Both the position numbers and the translations under genes were made by a program. Shown here piece after piece: positions 36,156 through 45,542 of a stretch of 64,000 bases of DNA. Position 1 is the stretch's first letter; each line of letters begins with the position of its first letter. The notes under the pieces are model-generated. The model worked only from the letters and a program-made list of their open reading frames with translations. It did not search any database and was not told where the DNA came from. Source of the stretch: Planifilum fimeticola (GTDB taxonomy: Bacteria; Bacillota; Bacilli; Thermoactinomycetales; DSM-44946); assembly GCF_003001905.1 (NCBI RefSeq), contig NZ_PVNE01000014.1:21822-85821 (forward strand). Reading direction: 5' to 3'.

Positions 36156-37022
36156 TCAGAGAGGAACCCCCTCCGCCGCATTCTCCATCACGCGACGGAT
36201 CTCCTCCATTCGCTCCCGCACATGGCGGTACCCGCATTTGACACAGGAGACGGTTTGCGTGAAATCCAGCAGGGTATCGGGGGCCACCTCGGGTTGCAGG
36301 ACGATGTCCGCTTCCTTAAGTTGCTGCTTGACCTGGATGTTCAGGGTGATGCTCATCACCCGCTTGACGATGGCCAGGAGGGAGTCGAAGGAGCTTTCGA
36401 CCGGAGCGGCTTCCCTCGTCCGGACGGCGATGGTTTTTTCCGCCCCCAGTGCCTTGACGACGCCGATCGGACAATTGTCGATGACTCCGCCGTCCACGAG
36501 GATCCGGCCTTGGTAATGAATCGGTTGAAACAGCACCGGAATGGCACAGCTGGCGACCACGGCGTCCGCCACCGGGATGTCGGTGATCACGTCTGCGCCG
36601 GGGATGGGAGAGAGGAAGGGGCGGGAAGTGAAAATCACCGGCCGGGCGGTTTTCAGATCGGTCGCGATGAGCGCGACGGGGAGCGGCAGGTCTGTCATCC
36701 GGGCATTTCGGGTGGTTTCCGCGATCAGATAGCGCAGCCTTTCTCCCTTCGCCAGGCCCTGAACCCGCATTCCCCTGCGGAGGAAGGCGCGCACGAAGGA
36801 AGGGTAGTCGTAATCGACCAATTCCTTATTGATCAGCGGGAGAAGCTTGATCATGTGTCTCGGTCGGTATCCATAGGCGTACAGGGCGGCGACGATGGCT
36901 CCCGCACTGGTTCCCGCGATGTACCGGACGGGGATATTCTCTTTTTCCAATCCGTACAGAATCCCCAGGTGTGCGCATCCCGCCACACCTCCGCCGCTCA
37001 AGGCGATTCCCACGTCTTTCAT
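36156..37022 (-). CDS. Patatin-like phospholipase
   Basis: 288 residues. The patatin fold is marked by the oxyanion loop SGGGVAGCAHLGIL, nucleophile GTSAGAIVA and the Asp of VDGGVIDNCPI, which together make the Ser-Asp dyad of lipid acyl hydrolases (YlbK/RssA type). GAGGGT precedes ATG 37022; the longer open frame has no site. No signal peptide is visible, so it is probably cytoplasmic. Confidence 0.9.
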   Translation of the reverse strand: MKDVGIALSGGGVAGCAHLGILYGLEKENIPVRYIAGTSAGAIVAALYAYGYRPRHMIKLLPLINKELVDYDYPSFVRAFLRRGMRVQGLAKGERLRYLIAETTRNARMTDLPLPVALIATDLKTARPVIFTSRPFLSPIPGADVITDIPVADAVVASCAIPVLFQPIHYQGRILVDGGVIDNCPIGVVKALGAEKTIAVRTREAAPVESSFDSLLAIVKRVMSITLNIQVKQQLKEADIVLQPEVAPDTLLDFTQTVSCVKCGYRHVRERMEEIRRVMENAAEGVPL

Positions 37023-37202
37023 GTGTGTACCCTCGCGAAGCGTTGAAGTCAATGCTTAATTTTTGCGGGCCATCCCCTCGGTATACCAAAGGAGGAGAGA
37101 TTTTTTCCAAGATCTTTCGCGGACAAAGTTGGAAAATTTACAAAAAAGGGAATTATTTAGAAGGGGTGGAGGGAAGGAAACTTTTCTTCGGGGGGCAAGG
37201 GG

Positions 37203-38846
37203 ATGAGAAGAAGGGGACACGTCTTGCTGTTGGCGGTCGTTCTGTGTGTGTCGGTTTTGGCCGGTCCCGTGTCAGCTCAGGAGAAAGCGGTTCCTGTTCC
37301 CCGGAGCGTCGCGGGGGATGCGGGGGCCGAGGCGGTTCCGGGAACCTGGTATGTGGGAGAGACACCGCCCAATGTGGACTACAGCAAGCCGCCGATCGTC
37401 TTCGTCCAGGGATTGCGCGGCTCCGCCGAAAGCTGGTGGGGGGAGACCTCCTACCACGGGCCCAACGACATGTATGCCACGGCCTACGCCAACGGTTACC
37501 GGACCGCTTTCGTGGAGCTGTATGATTCGGGAGGAGAAGGAGCGAGCATGTGGGACAACGGCCGGCTTCTGGCCGACCTCCTGACCCAGATTCGGCAGTT
37601 TTTCGGAGAACCCGTCAACATCGTCTCCCACAGCAAAGGCGGGATCGACAGCCAAGCGGCGCTCGTTCACTACGGAGCGTGGCCCCATGTGGGCAAGGTG
37701 ATCACTCTGGGATCGCCCCACCGGGGTTCCCATCTGGCCGATCTCGCTTACAGCTGGTGGGCGGGATGGCTGGCGGATCTGCTGGGGGCACGGGATGAAG
37801 GAACCGAAGTGCTGCAAACCGGGTACATGGAGTATTTCCGATCGATCACGGACAGCCACGAAAACGTCGGTAAAAACGCCTATTATACCGCCGCCGGAAC
37901 CAGCTGGGGACCCTTTCCTTCAGCCTTGTGGACGGGTGGTGCTTACTTGTCCACCTACGGAGAGAACGACGGTCTGGTCAATGTCTGGAGCACGCCCCTG
38001 CCCAACGGCCATCACCTGTTTACGGAGAACTTCGACCATGACAACATCCGCATGGGAAGCACCGCCTTCCCGCGAATCGAATCCACTCTCCGCACCGCCT
38101 CGAAAAAAGCGGGGGACATCGGTTCGGGGGGAATCCCGGCCATGGGTGAACAAAGGAACCAAAACGAGTCGGTGGTGCGAGGCGGATCCCTCGCCGCCGG
38201 AACGAGGGTGGAGCAAACCATCGCCGTCGAAGGCGGGCGGGATGAAGCGGTCTTTCAGATCATGACCCATCGTTCCGATGTGGAAACGGCGCTCGTTTCA
38301 CCCGGAGGCCGCATCTACACCCCGCGCAGCGCGGAATATTTCGCCGGAGAAGAGAAAGAGATCCTGAAAGGAGCGCAAATTCACGCATACCGGATTTCCC
38401 GGCCCGAAACGGGCGAGTGGAAGGTGCGCATGACCAGTCCGGACGACGGGGCGTACTTGCTGGTCGTATCCTTTATCGGCGAGAACACGATGGAGGTGCA
38501 GATGGATTCCTCCCGGGCCGGGAAGAGCGGGGTTCCGATTCAGGTCCGCCTGAAAAAACCCCGTCTCTGGAATGCGAAAGACTTTGATGTCCGGGCAAGG
38601 GTGGTTGAGCCGGGGGCGAAGGGCGGGCCGTCCGGGGCGGCGACAAAACCGCAGGAAGCTCTCCTTCATCCCGATGCCAAAGATGCGGGAGTGTTCAAAG
38701 GAAAAATCCCTTCCGTTACGCATCCGGGGATCTACAATGTCACCATCGATATCCGCGGAAAGTCCAGGGACGGTGTCGACTTTGAGCGGACGGTGATCCG
38801 GTCCTTCTTCGTAGCGGACGGAAACGACCTGAAACGGATCCGATAA
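37203..38846 (+). CDS. Secreted lipase/esterase with C-terminal beta domain
   Basis: 547 residues. A Sec signal peptide ends near VSAQE. The alpha/beta hydrolase domain has FVQGLRGSAESWW, the nucleophile elbow SHSKGGIDSQAAL, and the later LGSPHRGSHLADLAYSWW typical of bacterial triacylglycerol lipases; a GENDGLVNVWS segment supplies the Asp and FDHDN the His. From about residue 320 a second region of beta character (EQTIAVEGGRDEAVFQI, YNVTIDIRGKSRDG) resembles a pre-peptidase or immunoglobulin-like add-on. It acts outside the cell. GGGGGGCAAGGGG lies before the ATG. Confidence 0.88.
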   Translation: MRRRGHVLLLAVVLCVSVLAGPVSAQEKAVPVPRSVAGDAGAEAVPGTWYVGETPPNVDYSKPPIVFVQGLRGSAESWWGETSYHGPNDMYATAYANGYRTAFVELYDSGGEGASMWDNGRLLADLLTQIRQFFGEPVNIVSHSKGGIDSQAALVHYGAWPHVGKVITLGSPHRGSHLADLAYSWWAGWLADLLGARDEGTEVLQTGYMEYFRSITDSHENVGKNAYYTAAGTSWGPFPSALWTGGAYLSTYGENDGLVNVWSTPLPNGHHLFTENFDHDNIRMGSTAFPRIESTLRTASKKAGDIGSGGIPAMGEQRNQNESVVRGGSLAAGTRVEQTIAVEGGRDEAVFQIMTHRSDVETALVSPGGRIYTPRSAEYFAGEEKEILKGAQIHAYRISRPETGEWKVRMTSPDDGAYLLVVSFIGENTMEVQMDSSRAGKSGVPIQVRLKKPRLWNAKDFDVRARVVEPGAKGGPSGAATKPQEALLHPDAKDAGVFKGKIPSVTHPGIYNVTIDIRGKSRDGVDFERTVIRSFFVADGNDLKRIR

Positions 38847-39040
38847 ATCAGATTGAGGTACAGCCCCGGAAAATCGCCGCGTTAGGATGTATCCCGGCAA
38901 AAGGCTTCAGGGGCCCATCCGGTGCCGAAGGGGGGGCCGGTTCGTTTCGTTGTGATAACCCACGCTTTTTCCACAGGATTTTAGAGGTATCGGCCGTTTC
39001 CCAATGGGTCAAAATGAGGAGTGAACGGGAGGAATGACCC

Positions 39041-39298
39041 ATGACGGAATGGCCCTTTTTTTCCATCCTGGAATGGCAAATCATGACCGGAATCACCGTG
39101 TTTTCCACTTTGCTCAGCTGGTGGAAGAAGAGGCGGTGGATGCAAATCCTCTCCCTCGCCTGCGTTTCCGTGCTGATCCTCTCCGTTTCCTTCCGGGAAC
39201 CGGTCAGCCCGGGGATCCTTTTGCCGGGAATTTTTCTAGGTTCCTTCACCCTGTTGTACATGGCCAAAAAAATCCTGGAACCTGCGGAAAAGCGTTGA
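39041..39298 (+). CDS. Small membrane protein (85 aa)
   Basis: 85 residues with two or three hydrophobic stretches (TGITVFSTLLSW, ILSLACVSVLILSV, ILLPGIFLGSFTLLYMA). GGGAGG precedes the ATG and a terminator follows directly. No family recognised. Confidence 0.65.
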   Translation: MTEWPFFSILEWQIMTGITVFSTLLSWWKKRRWMQILSLACVSVLILSVSFREPVSPGILLPGIFLGSFTLLYMAKKILEPAEKR

Positions 39299-39299
39299 C

Positions 39300-39321
39300 C
39301 CCGTCCTCGGACGGGTTTTTT
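39300..39321 (+). terminator. Terminator after the 85-aa membrane protein
   Basis: CCCGTC/GACGGG stem with a CTCG loop followed by six T. Confidence 0.85.
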
Positions 39322-39383
39322 GCTGTTCAAGGGCATTTGATTCGATAAAATGGAATACGGAAAAATCGGGGAGGGGTGGAAGT

Positions 39384-40160
39384 GTGGAAGGATCCGTCGC
39401 CTGGGTGACAGGGGGCATTCGCGGTTTGGGTGCCCAAGTGGTAAAGGTGTTGGCCGAGTCGGGATTTCACGTCGCCGTCAATTACCGCAGCAGCCGGAAG
39501 GCGGCGGAGCGACTGGCCGGCGAAGTTCGCGCGTTGGGAAGAGAGATCCTCGTTCTTCAGGGGGATGTCGGTCGCCTGGAGGATGTCAGAAGGATGGCAA
39601 AGGAGATCCGGGAGAGATGGGACCGGGTGGATGTGCTCGTATGCACGGCGGGGCCCTTTTTGTTCCGGCGGATTCCGGCGGTGGAACTGACGGATCGGCA
39701 GTGGCGGGAGATGATCGACGGCAACTTGTCAGGTGTTTTCTACTGCGTTCGGGAAGTGATCCCCTTGATGCGACGCCGCCGATTCGGTCGAATTATCACC
39801 TTCGGATTTCCCGAGGCGGAGCACGCTCCCCCGTGGGCCGGCTTTTCCGCCTATGCGGCTGCCAAAGCGGGGTTGGTCTCCTTCACCCGCACCTTGGCGG
39901 AGGAAGAGGCGCCGCACGGGATCACCGTCAACATGATCAGCCCCGGGGACATTCGGGACCCCTACAAGGAAGCCCCCATCGGAGCCGCCCGCGGGAAAAG
40001 GGATGACCGCAACCCTGTCGGCAGGCCGGGAACCGGCGGGGATATCGCCAGGGTGGTCCGCTTCCTGGTGGATCCCGATGCCGATTTCATTACCGGGGCG
40101 GTCATTCCCGTCACCGGCGGTTTCGACAACCGCAACTTCCGGCTGCCGGGAGGAGATTGA
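39384..40160 (+). CDS. SDR-family oxidoreductase without the usual active-site Ser
   Basis: 258 residues. The cofactor loop TGGIRGLGAQVV and the YAAAK pair are intact, but the stretch where the catalytic Ser normally lies reads FGFPEAEHAPPWAGF and has no Ser 13 residues before the Tyr. This FGF-x-xAEHAP pattern recalls an SDR subgroup of Bacillales, so it may be a conserved feature. The substrate is unknown. GTG start behind GAGGGG. Confidence 0.82.
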   Translation: MEGSVAWVTGGIRGLGAQVVKVLAESGFHVAVNYRSSRKAAERLAGEVRALGREILVLQGDVGRLEDVRRMAKEIRERWDRVDVLVCTAGPFLFRRIPAVELTDRQWREMIDGNLSGVFYCVREVIPLMRRRRFGRIITFGFPEAEHAPPWAGFSAYAAAKAGLVSFTRTLAEEEAPHGITVNMISPGDIRDPYKEAPIGAARGKRDDRNPVGRPGTGGDIARVVRFLVDPDADFITGAVIPVTGGFDNRNFRLPGGD

Positions 40161-40261
40161 ATATGGAAAACGATCCCATCGGATGCCGGAGGGAGCCAGG
40201 GGGGCGAAGCTTCCGGGCGCTCCCCCTTCTTCGCGCTTTTTCGGCAGGGTTCCTCCTTTTG

Positions 40262-40292
40262 TTGACAAAACGAAATCCTTTCGGACTATAAT
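40262..40292 (+). promoter_or_regulatory. Promoter reading toward the PBP gene
   Basis: A consensus TTGACA (40262-40267) and TATAAT (40287-40292) are 19 bases apart, longer than ideal, with a second TATAAT at 40298. It would give a leader of about 350 bases, antisense to the small gene at 40321. Confidence 0.5.
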
Positions 40293-40320
40293 TACGTTAT
40301 AATATAGTAGCGCCTGTCTA

Positions 40321-40485
40321 TCATGGCGTTTTGCCGAATCGCCATCCCAGAAGAAACCAGATGAGGGAGCCCAGCAGGCCGAGAAACAGCCCGGCCAATC
40401 CCTCCGTTTTCCAAAGAAGGAGGGAGGCAAACAGACCGGCGATTCCGGCGATCCGGCAGGCAAAGGCGGCAGCGCGCCCGTTCAT
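40321..40485 (-). CDS. Small two-helix membrane protein (54 aa)
   Basis: A short minus-strand gene with ATG at 40485 and TGA at 40323-40321. The product is a basic N-terminus, a first hydrophobic stretch (IAGIAGLFASLLLW), then a second (LAGLFLGLLGSLIWFLLGW) and a basic end. The codon pattern and two clean helices look real, but the ribosome binding site (GGGGTGATG) is modest. Family unknown; it is antisense to a plus-strand promoter transcript. Confidence 0.6.
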   Translation of the reverse strand: MNGRAAAFACRIAGIAGLFASLLLWKTEGLAGLFLGLLGSLIWFLLGWRFGKTP

Positions 40486-40660
40486 GGCTCATCACCCCGT
40501 CCCCCACTATACCATATTCGGGGACGAGGGGGAAAAGGTCGGCGCTTCAACGCCTTTTGGGCCGGAGGATCAACGAATGCTTTTGAAATGGATAGAGAGA
40601 AATATATAAATCCCTTTTTCGCTTCAATTTGCTTCAATTCGTCTGCAGGGGGTTATCGAA

Positions 40661-43237
40661 ATGGATGATTATCGCCGGAGGGAGGATCCCTTTTCCCTGC
40701 CGCCTCGGGGGGAAAAGCACGGCTCTCTCCCGTCGCGCAAGGAGCGGCACGGTTCCCGTTCCACCCGTTCGAAGGGAGGAAATAAGCGCCGCTTTTTCAC
40801 CAAAAAATGGTTTTTTCTCGTCATCATCACATCTCTTCTTTTGATTGTCGGCGGCTGTTCCACGGTGGTGATGTCGGCGGGGACGGTCGATCTTGAAAAA
40901 ATGGAGGACATGAAGTACGCTTCGGCCATTTATGACCAGGAAGGCAAGTTGATCGGTCGGGTCGGAGGGAACAACCGGGAGCCCATCACCATGGAGGAGT
41001 TGAAGAAGCACAACCCCGCCCTGGTGAATGCCTTTGTCAAGGTGGAGGACGCCCGCTTCTACAAGCACAACGGGGTGGACTACTACGCCCTGATGCGGGC
41101 CGTCGTGAAAAACATCGTCAAGTTGGGGGCGGCCGAGGGCGGCGGGACCATCACCATGCAGGTGGCCCGGAATGCCATTCTCGAGGACCGCGACAAAAAT
41201 ATCAAACGAAAACTGAAGGAAATCGGCGCCGCCTTGAACCTGGAGCGCAAATACAGCAAGGATCAAATTCTCGAGACCTACCTGAACTACATCTATTTCG
41301 GCAACAACGTCCGGGGCGTCAAGATGGCGGCCAAGATTTACTTCAACAAGGATATCAGCAAGGAAACGCTGAAGCCCCACGAAGTCGCCCTTCTTGCCGG
41401 ACTGCCGAAGGCGCCGGAGGGGTACAACCCCTTCCGCAACCCGGAAGGGGCGAAGAATCGGCGGAATACCGTGTTGGCGATCATGGCCCGAGGCAAGGAT
41501 GAGGACGGCCTCGATCCCATCATCTCCAAAGAGGAAGTTTCGAAATATCAACAGATGGATCTCGGGGTGAAGGAGGAATATCTCGAGGCCCATCTGAAAA
41601 ACAACGAATTTGAAGCCTACAAGGCTTATGTCATTGATGAAGCGAAACGGAATTACGATCTGTCGGATGAGGAGCTGACCGACGGGGGACTGAAGATCTA
41701 CACCGCCTTGAACCCGAAGGCCCAGAAGATCGTCGACGAAGCCCTGAAGGATGACGCCACCTACCAGGGTCACGACAATCTGGATGGCGGGGCGACCATC
41801 CTCAAGGCGGACACCGGGGAAATCGTGGCGATCGGCGGCGGACGCCACTACAAGCCCGGCAGCATGATCCGCTCGGCGGAGAAGAAGGGACACCAGCCGG
41901 GTTCGTCCATCAAGCCGCTGACGGTGTATGCCCCGGCGATGGAGCTGAACGAGGACATCAACGAGTATTCCAAGATCCCCGACGAAAAGTTCTCGATCAA
42001 CGGATGGACGCCGCAAAACTATACGAGGCGTTATTACGGCGACGTGGAACTCTCTTACGTCGTGGAAAACTCGCTGAACGCCTCCACCGCATGGCTTCTC
42101 CACAACAAGGTGAAGTTGCCCAACGCCTTTAATTTCGCCCAAAAGGCCGGACTCAAACTGCATCCCGAGGATCAGGCCTACGCCGCTATGGCCCTGGGCG
42201 GTCTGACCGAAGGGGCCAGCACGGTGGAGATGGCCCAGGCCTACACCGTGTTCCCCAACAACGGAAAAGCGATGAGGGCCCACGCGATCCGGAAGATTGA
42301 GCAAGCGGACGGTACGGAAGTGGCAATGACCGAAGAGGCGCGGGAAGCCCTGCAACCCGTTGAGGTCTTCAAGCCCAAAACCGCTTATTACATGACACGG
42401 ATGCTCAAAAAAGTGGTGGAAAAGGGAACCGGGACGAAAGCCCGTCTGAAGGACGGCCGCCCGGTGGCCGGAAAGACGGGGACCACCCAGGAATACAAGG
42501 ATTCCTGGTTTGTGGGTTACACCCCCGACTACGTCATGGCGGCGACGATCTACAATCTGTCGGGCGACAAGGACAAGAGGGTGCAACTGAGCGGGGGTTC
42601 GACAGCCGCTCCCCTCTTCAGCAAAGTGATGTCGGAATTTCTGGCCGGCACACCCGCCCGCGACTTTGAAAAACCGCCGGGTGTGGAAGAACCCAAACCG
42701 CCCTTCGAGCTGAAGCCGGTGACAGATCTGAAGGGCAGCTTCAACCGAGAAGCCGGTGTCATCCAGCTGAGATGGACCGATTACGACGATCGGGTCAAGT
42801 ATCGGGTGGAGCGCTCCGAAGACGGTGCCAACTGGCGGCCGCTCGGCGAAACGGCCGAAGGAGCGTTTACCGACAACCAGATCGAAGTGCCCCAGCCCGG
42901 AGATCCCCTGTCGGGCATCTTCGGAGGCCGGACCTACCATTACCGCGTGATCGCCATCGATACGGAGACCAACGAGGAGGCTCAACCCTCCAACGTCGTA
43001 TCGGTCCAGGTGAAACCGCGGCAGGAACCCCCGGGTGATCAGCAGGGAGATCAGCCGGGAGATCCCCAGGGCGACCAAGGCCATGACCGAGGTCCGGGCG
43101 GTTTCCTGGGAGGCGATCAAGGAGGCCGCGATGGCGGCGACCGACGGGGTGACCCGCCGAACCCGCCGGGAGGAGACCAACAGGGAGATCAAGGAGGAGG
43201 CGACCAGGGCGGGCGAGACACCGGATGGCCCTGGTAA
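40661..43237 (+). CDS. Class A penicillin-binding protein (PBP1A type)
   Basis: 858 residues. A basic cytoplasmic N-terminus and a membrane anchor at about residues 50-70 are followed by a GT51 glycosyltransferase with EDARFYKHNGVD and GGGTITMQVARN. The transpeptidase has SSIKP (active Ser near 430), SLN and KTGTT. After it come an FN3-like domain (ELKPVTDLKGSFNREAGVIQ onward) and an extracellular tail of about 70 residues with repeated GDQ/GDP units ending TGWPW. It polymerises and cross-links peptidoglycan. CAGGGGGT lies before the ATG. Confidence 0.94.
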   Translation: MDDYRRREDPFSLPPRGEKHGSLPSRKERHGSRSTRSKGGNKRRFFTKKWFFLVIITSLLLIVGGCSTVVMSAGTVDLEKMEDMKYASAIYDQEGKLIGRVGGNNREPITMEELKKHNPALVNAFVKVEDARFYKHNGVDYYALMRAVVKNIVKLGAAEGGGTITMQVARNAILEDRDKNIKRKLKEIGAALNLERKYSKDQILETYLNYIYFGNNVRGVKMAAKIYFNKDISKETLKPHEVALLAGLPKAPEGYNPFRNPEGAKNRRNTVLAIMARGKDEDGLDPIISKEEVSKYQQMDLGVKEEYLEAHLKNNEFEAYKAYVIDEAKRNYDLSDEELTDGGLKIYTALNPKAQKIVDEALKDDATYQGHDNLDGGATILKADTGEIVAIGGGRHYKPGSMIRSAEKKGHQPGSSIKPLTVYAPAMELNEDINEYSKIPDEKFSINGWTPQNYTRRYYGDVELSYVVENSLNASTAWLLHNKVKLPNAFNFAQKAGLKLHPEDQAYAAMALGGLTEGASTVEMAQAYTVFPNNGKAMRAHAIRKIEQADGTEVAMTEEAREALQPVEVFKPKTAYYMTRMLKKVVEKGTGTKARLKDGRPVAGKTGTTQEYKDSWFVGYTPDYVMAATIYNLSGDKDKRVQLSGGSTAAPLFSKVMSEFLAGTPARDFEKPPGVEEPKPPFELKPVTDLKGSFNREAGVIQLRWTDYDDRVKYRVERSEDGANWRPLGETAEGAFTDNQIEVPQPGDPLSGIFGGRTYHYRVIAIDTETNEEAQPSNVVSVQVKPRQEPPGDQQGDQPGDPQGDQGHDRGPGGFLGGDQGGRDGGDRRGDPPNPPGGDQQGDQGGGDQGGRDTGWPW

Positions 43238-43255
43238 TGATAAGGATTGGAGTAA

Positions 43256-43293
43256 ACAGGGGGACCGGATTGTTCCGGTCCCCCTGTCGTTTT
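43256..43293 (+). terminator. Terminator after PBP1A
   Basis: A 14-bp perfect stem (ACAGGGGGACCGGA and complement) with loop TTGT, followed by CGTTTT. Confidence 0.88.
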
Positions 43294-43370
43294 ATGGAGG
43301 CTTGGTTCTATTTGTCCTTCCCGGTCCATACATTTATCCTGTGAGGACGAGTTTCCCGGGGAAGAGGTGT

Positions 43371-44423
43371 ATGGAAGTGAAGGAGCGGTGGTTCCCGGCC
43401 TGTCGGATCGGTTTTACCTACATCGGGACGGTGGTGGGGGCGGGTTTTGCCTCGGGGCAGGAAATCAAGCAGTTTTTTACCGTTTTCGGGCTCGGCGGGG
43501 TATGGGGCATCCTGTTGGTGACCGTGCTGTTCGCCTGGTTGGGGACGCGGATGATGCTGGTGGGTGCCCGGCTGAAGGCCCAGTCCTATGAGGAGTTTAA
43601 CAATTACTTGTTCGGCCGCCGGTGGGGTCGATGGATGAACATCTTTGTCGGAATCGTCCTCTTCGGAGTGACGACGGCCATGATGTCGGGGACGGGAGCC
43701 CTCTTCAAGGAGCAGCTGGGACTCTCTTTCCATCTGGGAGTGCTGCTATCATCGGGCGTTGCATATCTGGTGATCATCCGCGGCATGGAGGGCATTCTGT
43801 CGGTCAATTCCTTCGTGGTTCCCTGCATGTTTTTCTTCACGATGCTGGTCGCGGCGGAAGGGTTGCGCAGTGACGGGATTCTTCCTTTCCTGGAGATGGA
43901 ACCGGCGGAAGAAGGGAGCTGGCTGGTTTCGGCCGTCACTTACGTGGCCTTTAACCTGGCCATGTCCCAGGCGGTATTGGTGCCGATCGGGGGAGAAATA
44001 CGGGACGAAAAGACTTTGCGTTTCGGCGGGTTCCTGGGAGGCTTGGGGCTCGGCCTGATGCTTTTGGCCAGCGATTTCGCACTGACGCTCAAGGTTCCGG
44101 AGATTTACGACATGGAGATTCCCATCGCCCTGGTGATCGCCACTCTGGGGGAGGGCATGAAGTACTTTTTCCTCGCCGTGATGTGGGGGGAAATTTTCAC
44201 CACGTTGATCGGCAATGTGTACGGTCTGGCCGCCAATCTGGATCAATGGGTCCCCTTCCGCACCAAGACGTTGACCGGACTGATCTTTGTCGTCGGCTAT
44301 GTGTGCTCCCTGATCGGTTTTCCCGCATTTATCAATTACGTCTACCCCTTCTTCGGCTACTGCGGTTTGTTGGCCCTGCTCCTCCTGGCGGTTCGCCGCT
44401 ATCCGGCCCCCTTCTCCGGTTGA
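43371..44423 (+). CDS. YkvI-family membrane transporter
   Basis: 350 residues with about ten membrane helices, of the YkvI branch of the amino-acid transporter superfamily. The first helix contains TYIGTVVGAGFASGQEIKQFF, a glycine-rich unwound segment typical of LeuT-fold carriers. The substrate is unknown. AAGAGGTG precedes the ATG at 43371. It is separated from the PBP gene by a strong terminator, so it has its own promoter. Confidence 0.85.
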   Translation: MEVKERWFPACRIGFTYIGTVVGAGFASGQEIKQFFTVFGLGGVWGILLVTVLFAWLGTRMMLVGARLKAQSYEEFNNYLFGRRWGRWMNIFVGIVLFGVTTAMMSGTGALFKEQLGLSFHLGVLLSSGVAYLVIIRGMEGILSVNSFVVPCMFFFTMLVAAEGLRSDGILPFLEMEPAEEGSWLVSAVTYVAFNLAMSQAVLVPIGGEIRDEKTLRFGGFLGGLGLGLMLLASDFALTLKVPEIYDMEIPIALVIATLGEGMKYFFLAVMWGEIFTTLIGNVYGLAANLDQWVPFRTKTLTGLIFVVGYVCSLIGFPAFINYVYPFFGYCGLLALLLLAVRRYPAPFSG

Positions 44424-44613
44424 GGCTCCTTTGATCTGCCCGGGTCATCGCCCCGCTCCCGGGAAGGCCGGGGGAATCCGAGGGAAGCGGGGGGATTCGC
44501 GACGAGGCGGGCGGAAGGTGCCGGACTCACCTCCTGCCCGGCGGCGCACGTACCGTTATGCTCGTCGGAGGCAACCTGTGCAGCAACGGAACCAATCCAC
44601 AATCATAATATTT

Positions 44614-44641
44614 AAAAAATGAGGACGAGGAAATGACCTCG
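44614..44641 (-). terminator. Weak terminator after the 75-aa gene
   Basis: On the minus strand CGAGG/CCTCG with a six-base loop, then TCCTCATTTTTT. The stem is short. Confidence 0.45.
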
Positions 44642-44644
44642 CCG

Positions 44645-44872
44645 TCATGGCGCATCTCCTCTCGCGAGGGCGTTCAGCAGATGATCGAACTCCTCGGGAC
44701 GAAGGAAATCCTCCCGCCGCCAGTGCTTGCGGATCCATTCCAAAAGCTCCTGCTGAGACTGAAAAAACTCACCGGTCGTGTCCGCGTTGCGCACCCAGAA
44801 TCGGAATTGGTCCTCATCGACGACCACTTCACAGGGATAACGCCCGTATTTGCTCATGAGCGAAAACTCCAT
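44645..44872 (-). CDS. Small conserved-looking protein (75 aa)
   Basis: 75 residues, rich in Trp, Phe and acidic residues (EVVVDEDQFRFWVRNADTTG, ELLEWIRKHWRREDFLRPEE). The composition is that of a small soluble domain. ATG 44872 follows GGGGGAAGG, and an inner ATG at 44857 also has GGAG before it. No family recognised. Confidence 0.65.
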   Translation of the reverse strand: MEFSLMSKYGRYPCEVVVDEDQFRFWVRNADTTGEFFQSQQELLEWIRKHWRREDFLRPEEFDHLLNALARGDAP

Positions 44873-44977
44873 GGAAGCCTTCCCCCTTCACATGTTGTTG
44901 TTTTATTTTACCCGCGCGGAACTGTTATGTAACAGCTTTTTGCACAAAAAATCGGTGAAGGGGAGGAGGGGAATAGG

Positions 44978-45520
44978 ATGGCTTATTTGTGTGCGGTGGT
45001 GGCAGCTTATCTTCTCGGTTCCATTCCCGTTCGCACGTGGGTTGGAAATGTGCGGCACGGATTGATCCGAACTCGGGCGGCTGCGAAGGAACTTTGGATC
45101 CTGGGGTTGGAAATGGCCAAAGGGGCCCTCGCCGCCTCGGTCGGGCTGCTTTTGGCGGGCTGGTTCGGGGCTTCTCTGGCCGCCGCGGCCGTCGTTTTCG
45201 GGGAAACCTTTCCCCTCGCTTCTGCTCACGGAAGGGGAAGCGGCGTGGCCACGGCGGCGGGAGCCCTTTTCGTCCTCAGTCCGCTGTTGATCTTCATCGG
45301 AGCGGTCATCTATTTTCTCAGTCTGCTGATCACCCGTTACCACCTTCTTTCCACCCTGTGTGCCGTGGTCGGCGTTCTGCTAATCGGCCTGATCCTTTCC
45401 GTCCATCTGTATATCTGGCTGGTGATCTGTTGTTTGGCCGGTTTTATTCTGCTCCGGCTGAGAAACGGGAGGAACCGTTTTTTCCACAGGAACCCCTTCC
45501 GGCGGAGGCCGTTCCGATAG
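44978..45520 (+). CDS. PlsY-like membrane protein with degenerate active site
   Basis: 180 residues with the PlsY layout: AYLLGSIP at the start, then GETFPLASAHGRGSGVATAAG where true PlsY has the GHxFP...FKGGKGVAT motif, and LLITRYHLLST, which is conserved. The first catalytic motif (SGNxGATN) is replaced by an unrelated stretch, and the motif 2 His is Glu. It is thus unlikely to acylate glycerol-3-phosphate and may be a diverged paralogue. GGGGAGGAGGGG precedes the ATG. Confidence 0.75.
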   Translation: MAYLCAVVAAYLLGSIPVRTWVGNVRHGLIRTRAAAKELWILGLEMAKGALAASVGLLLAGWFGASLAAAAVVFGETFPLASAHGRGSGVATAAGALFVLSPLLIFIGAVIYFLSLLITRYHLLSTLCAVVGVLLIGLILSVHLYIWLVICCLAGFILLRLRNGRNRFFHRNPFRRRPFR

Positions 45521-45542
45521 GGGATCAGGGGAGGGAAAGAGG

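Noticed and set aside
40634..43192. Minus-strand open frame of 852 codons over PBP1A
   Set aside because: Shadow frame of the PBP gene; composition biased by the opposite strand's codons.
43030..43230. Repeated GGAGATC-like units as a CRISPR array
   Set aside because: The repeats are short, irregular and in frame with the PBP1A tail.
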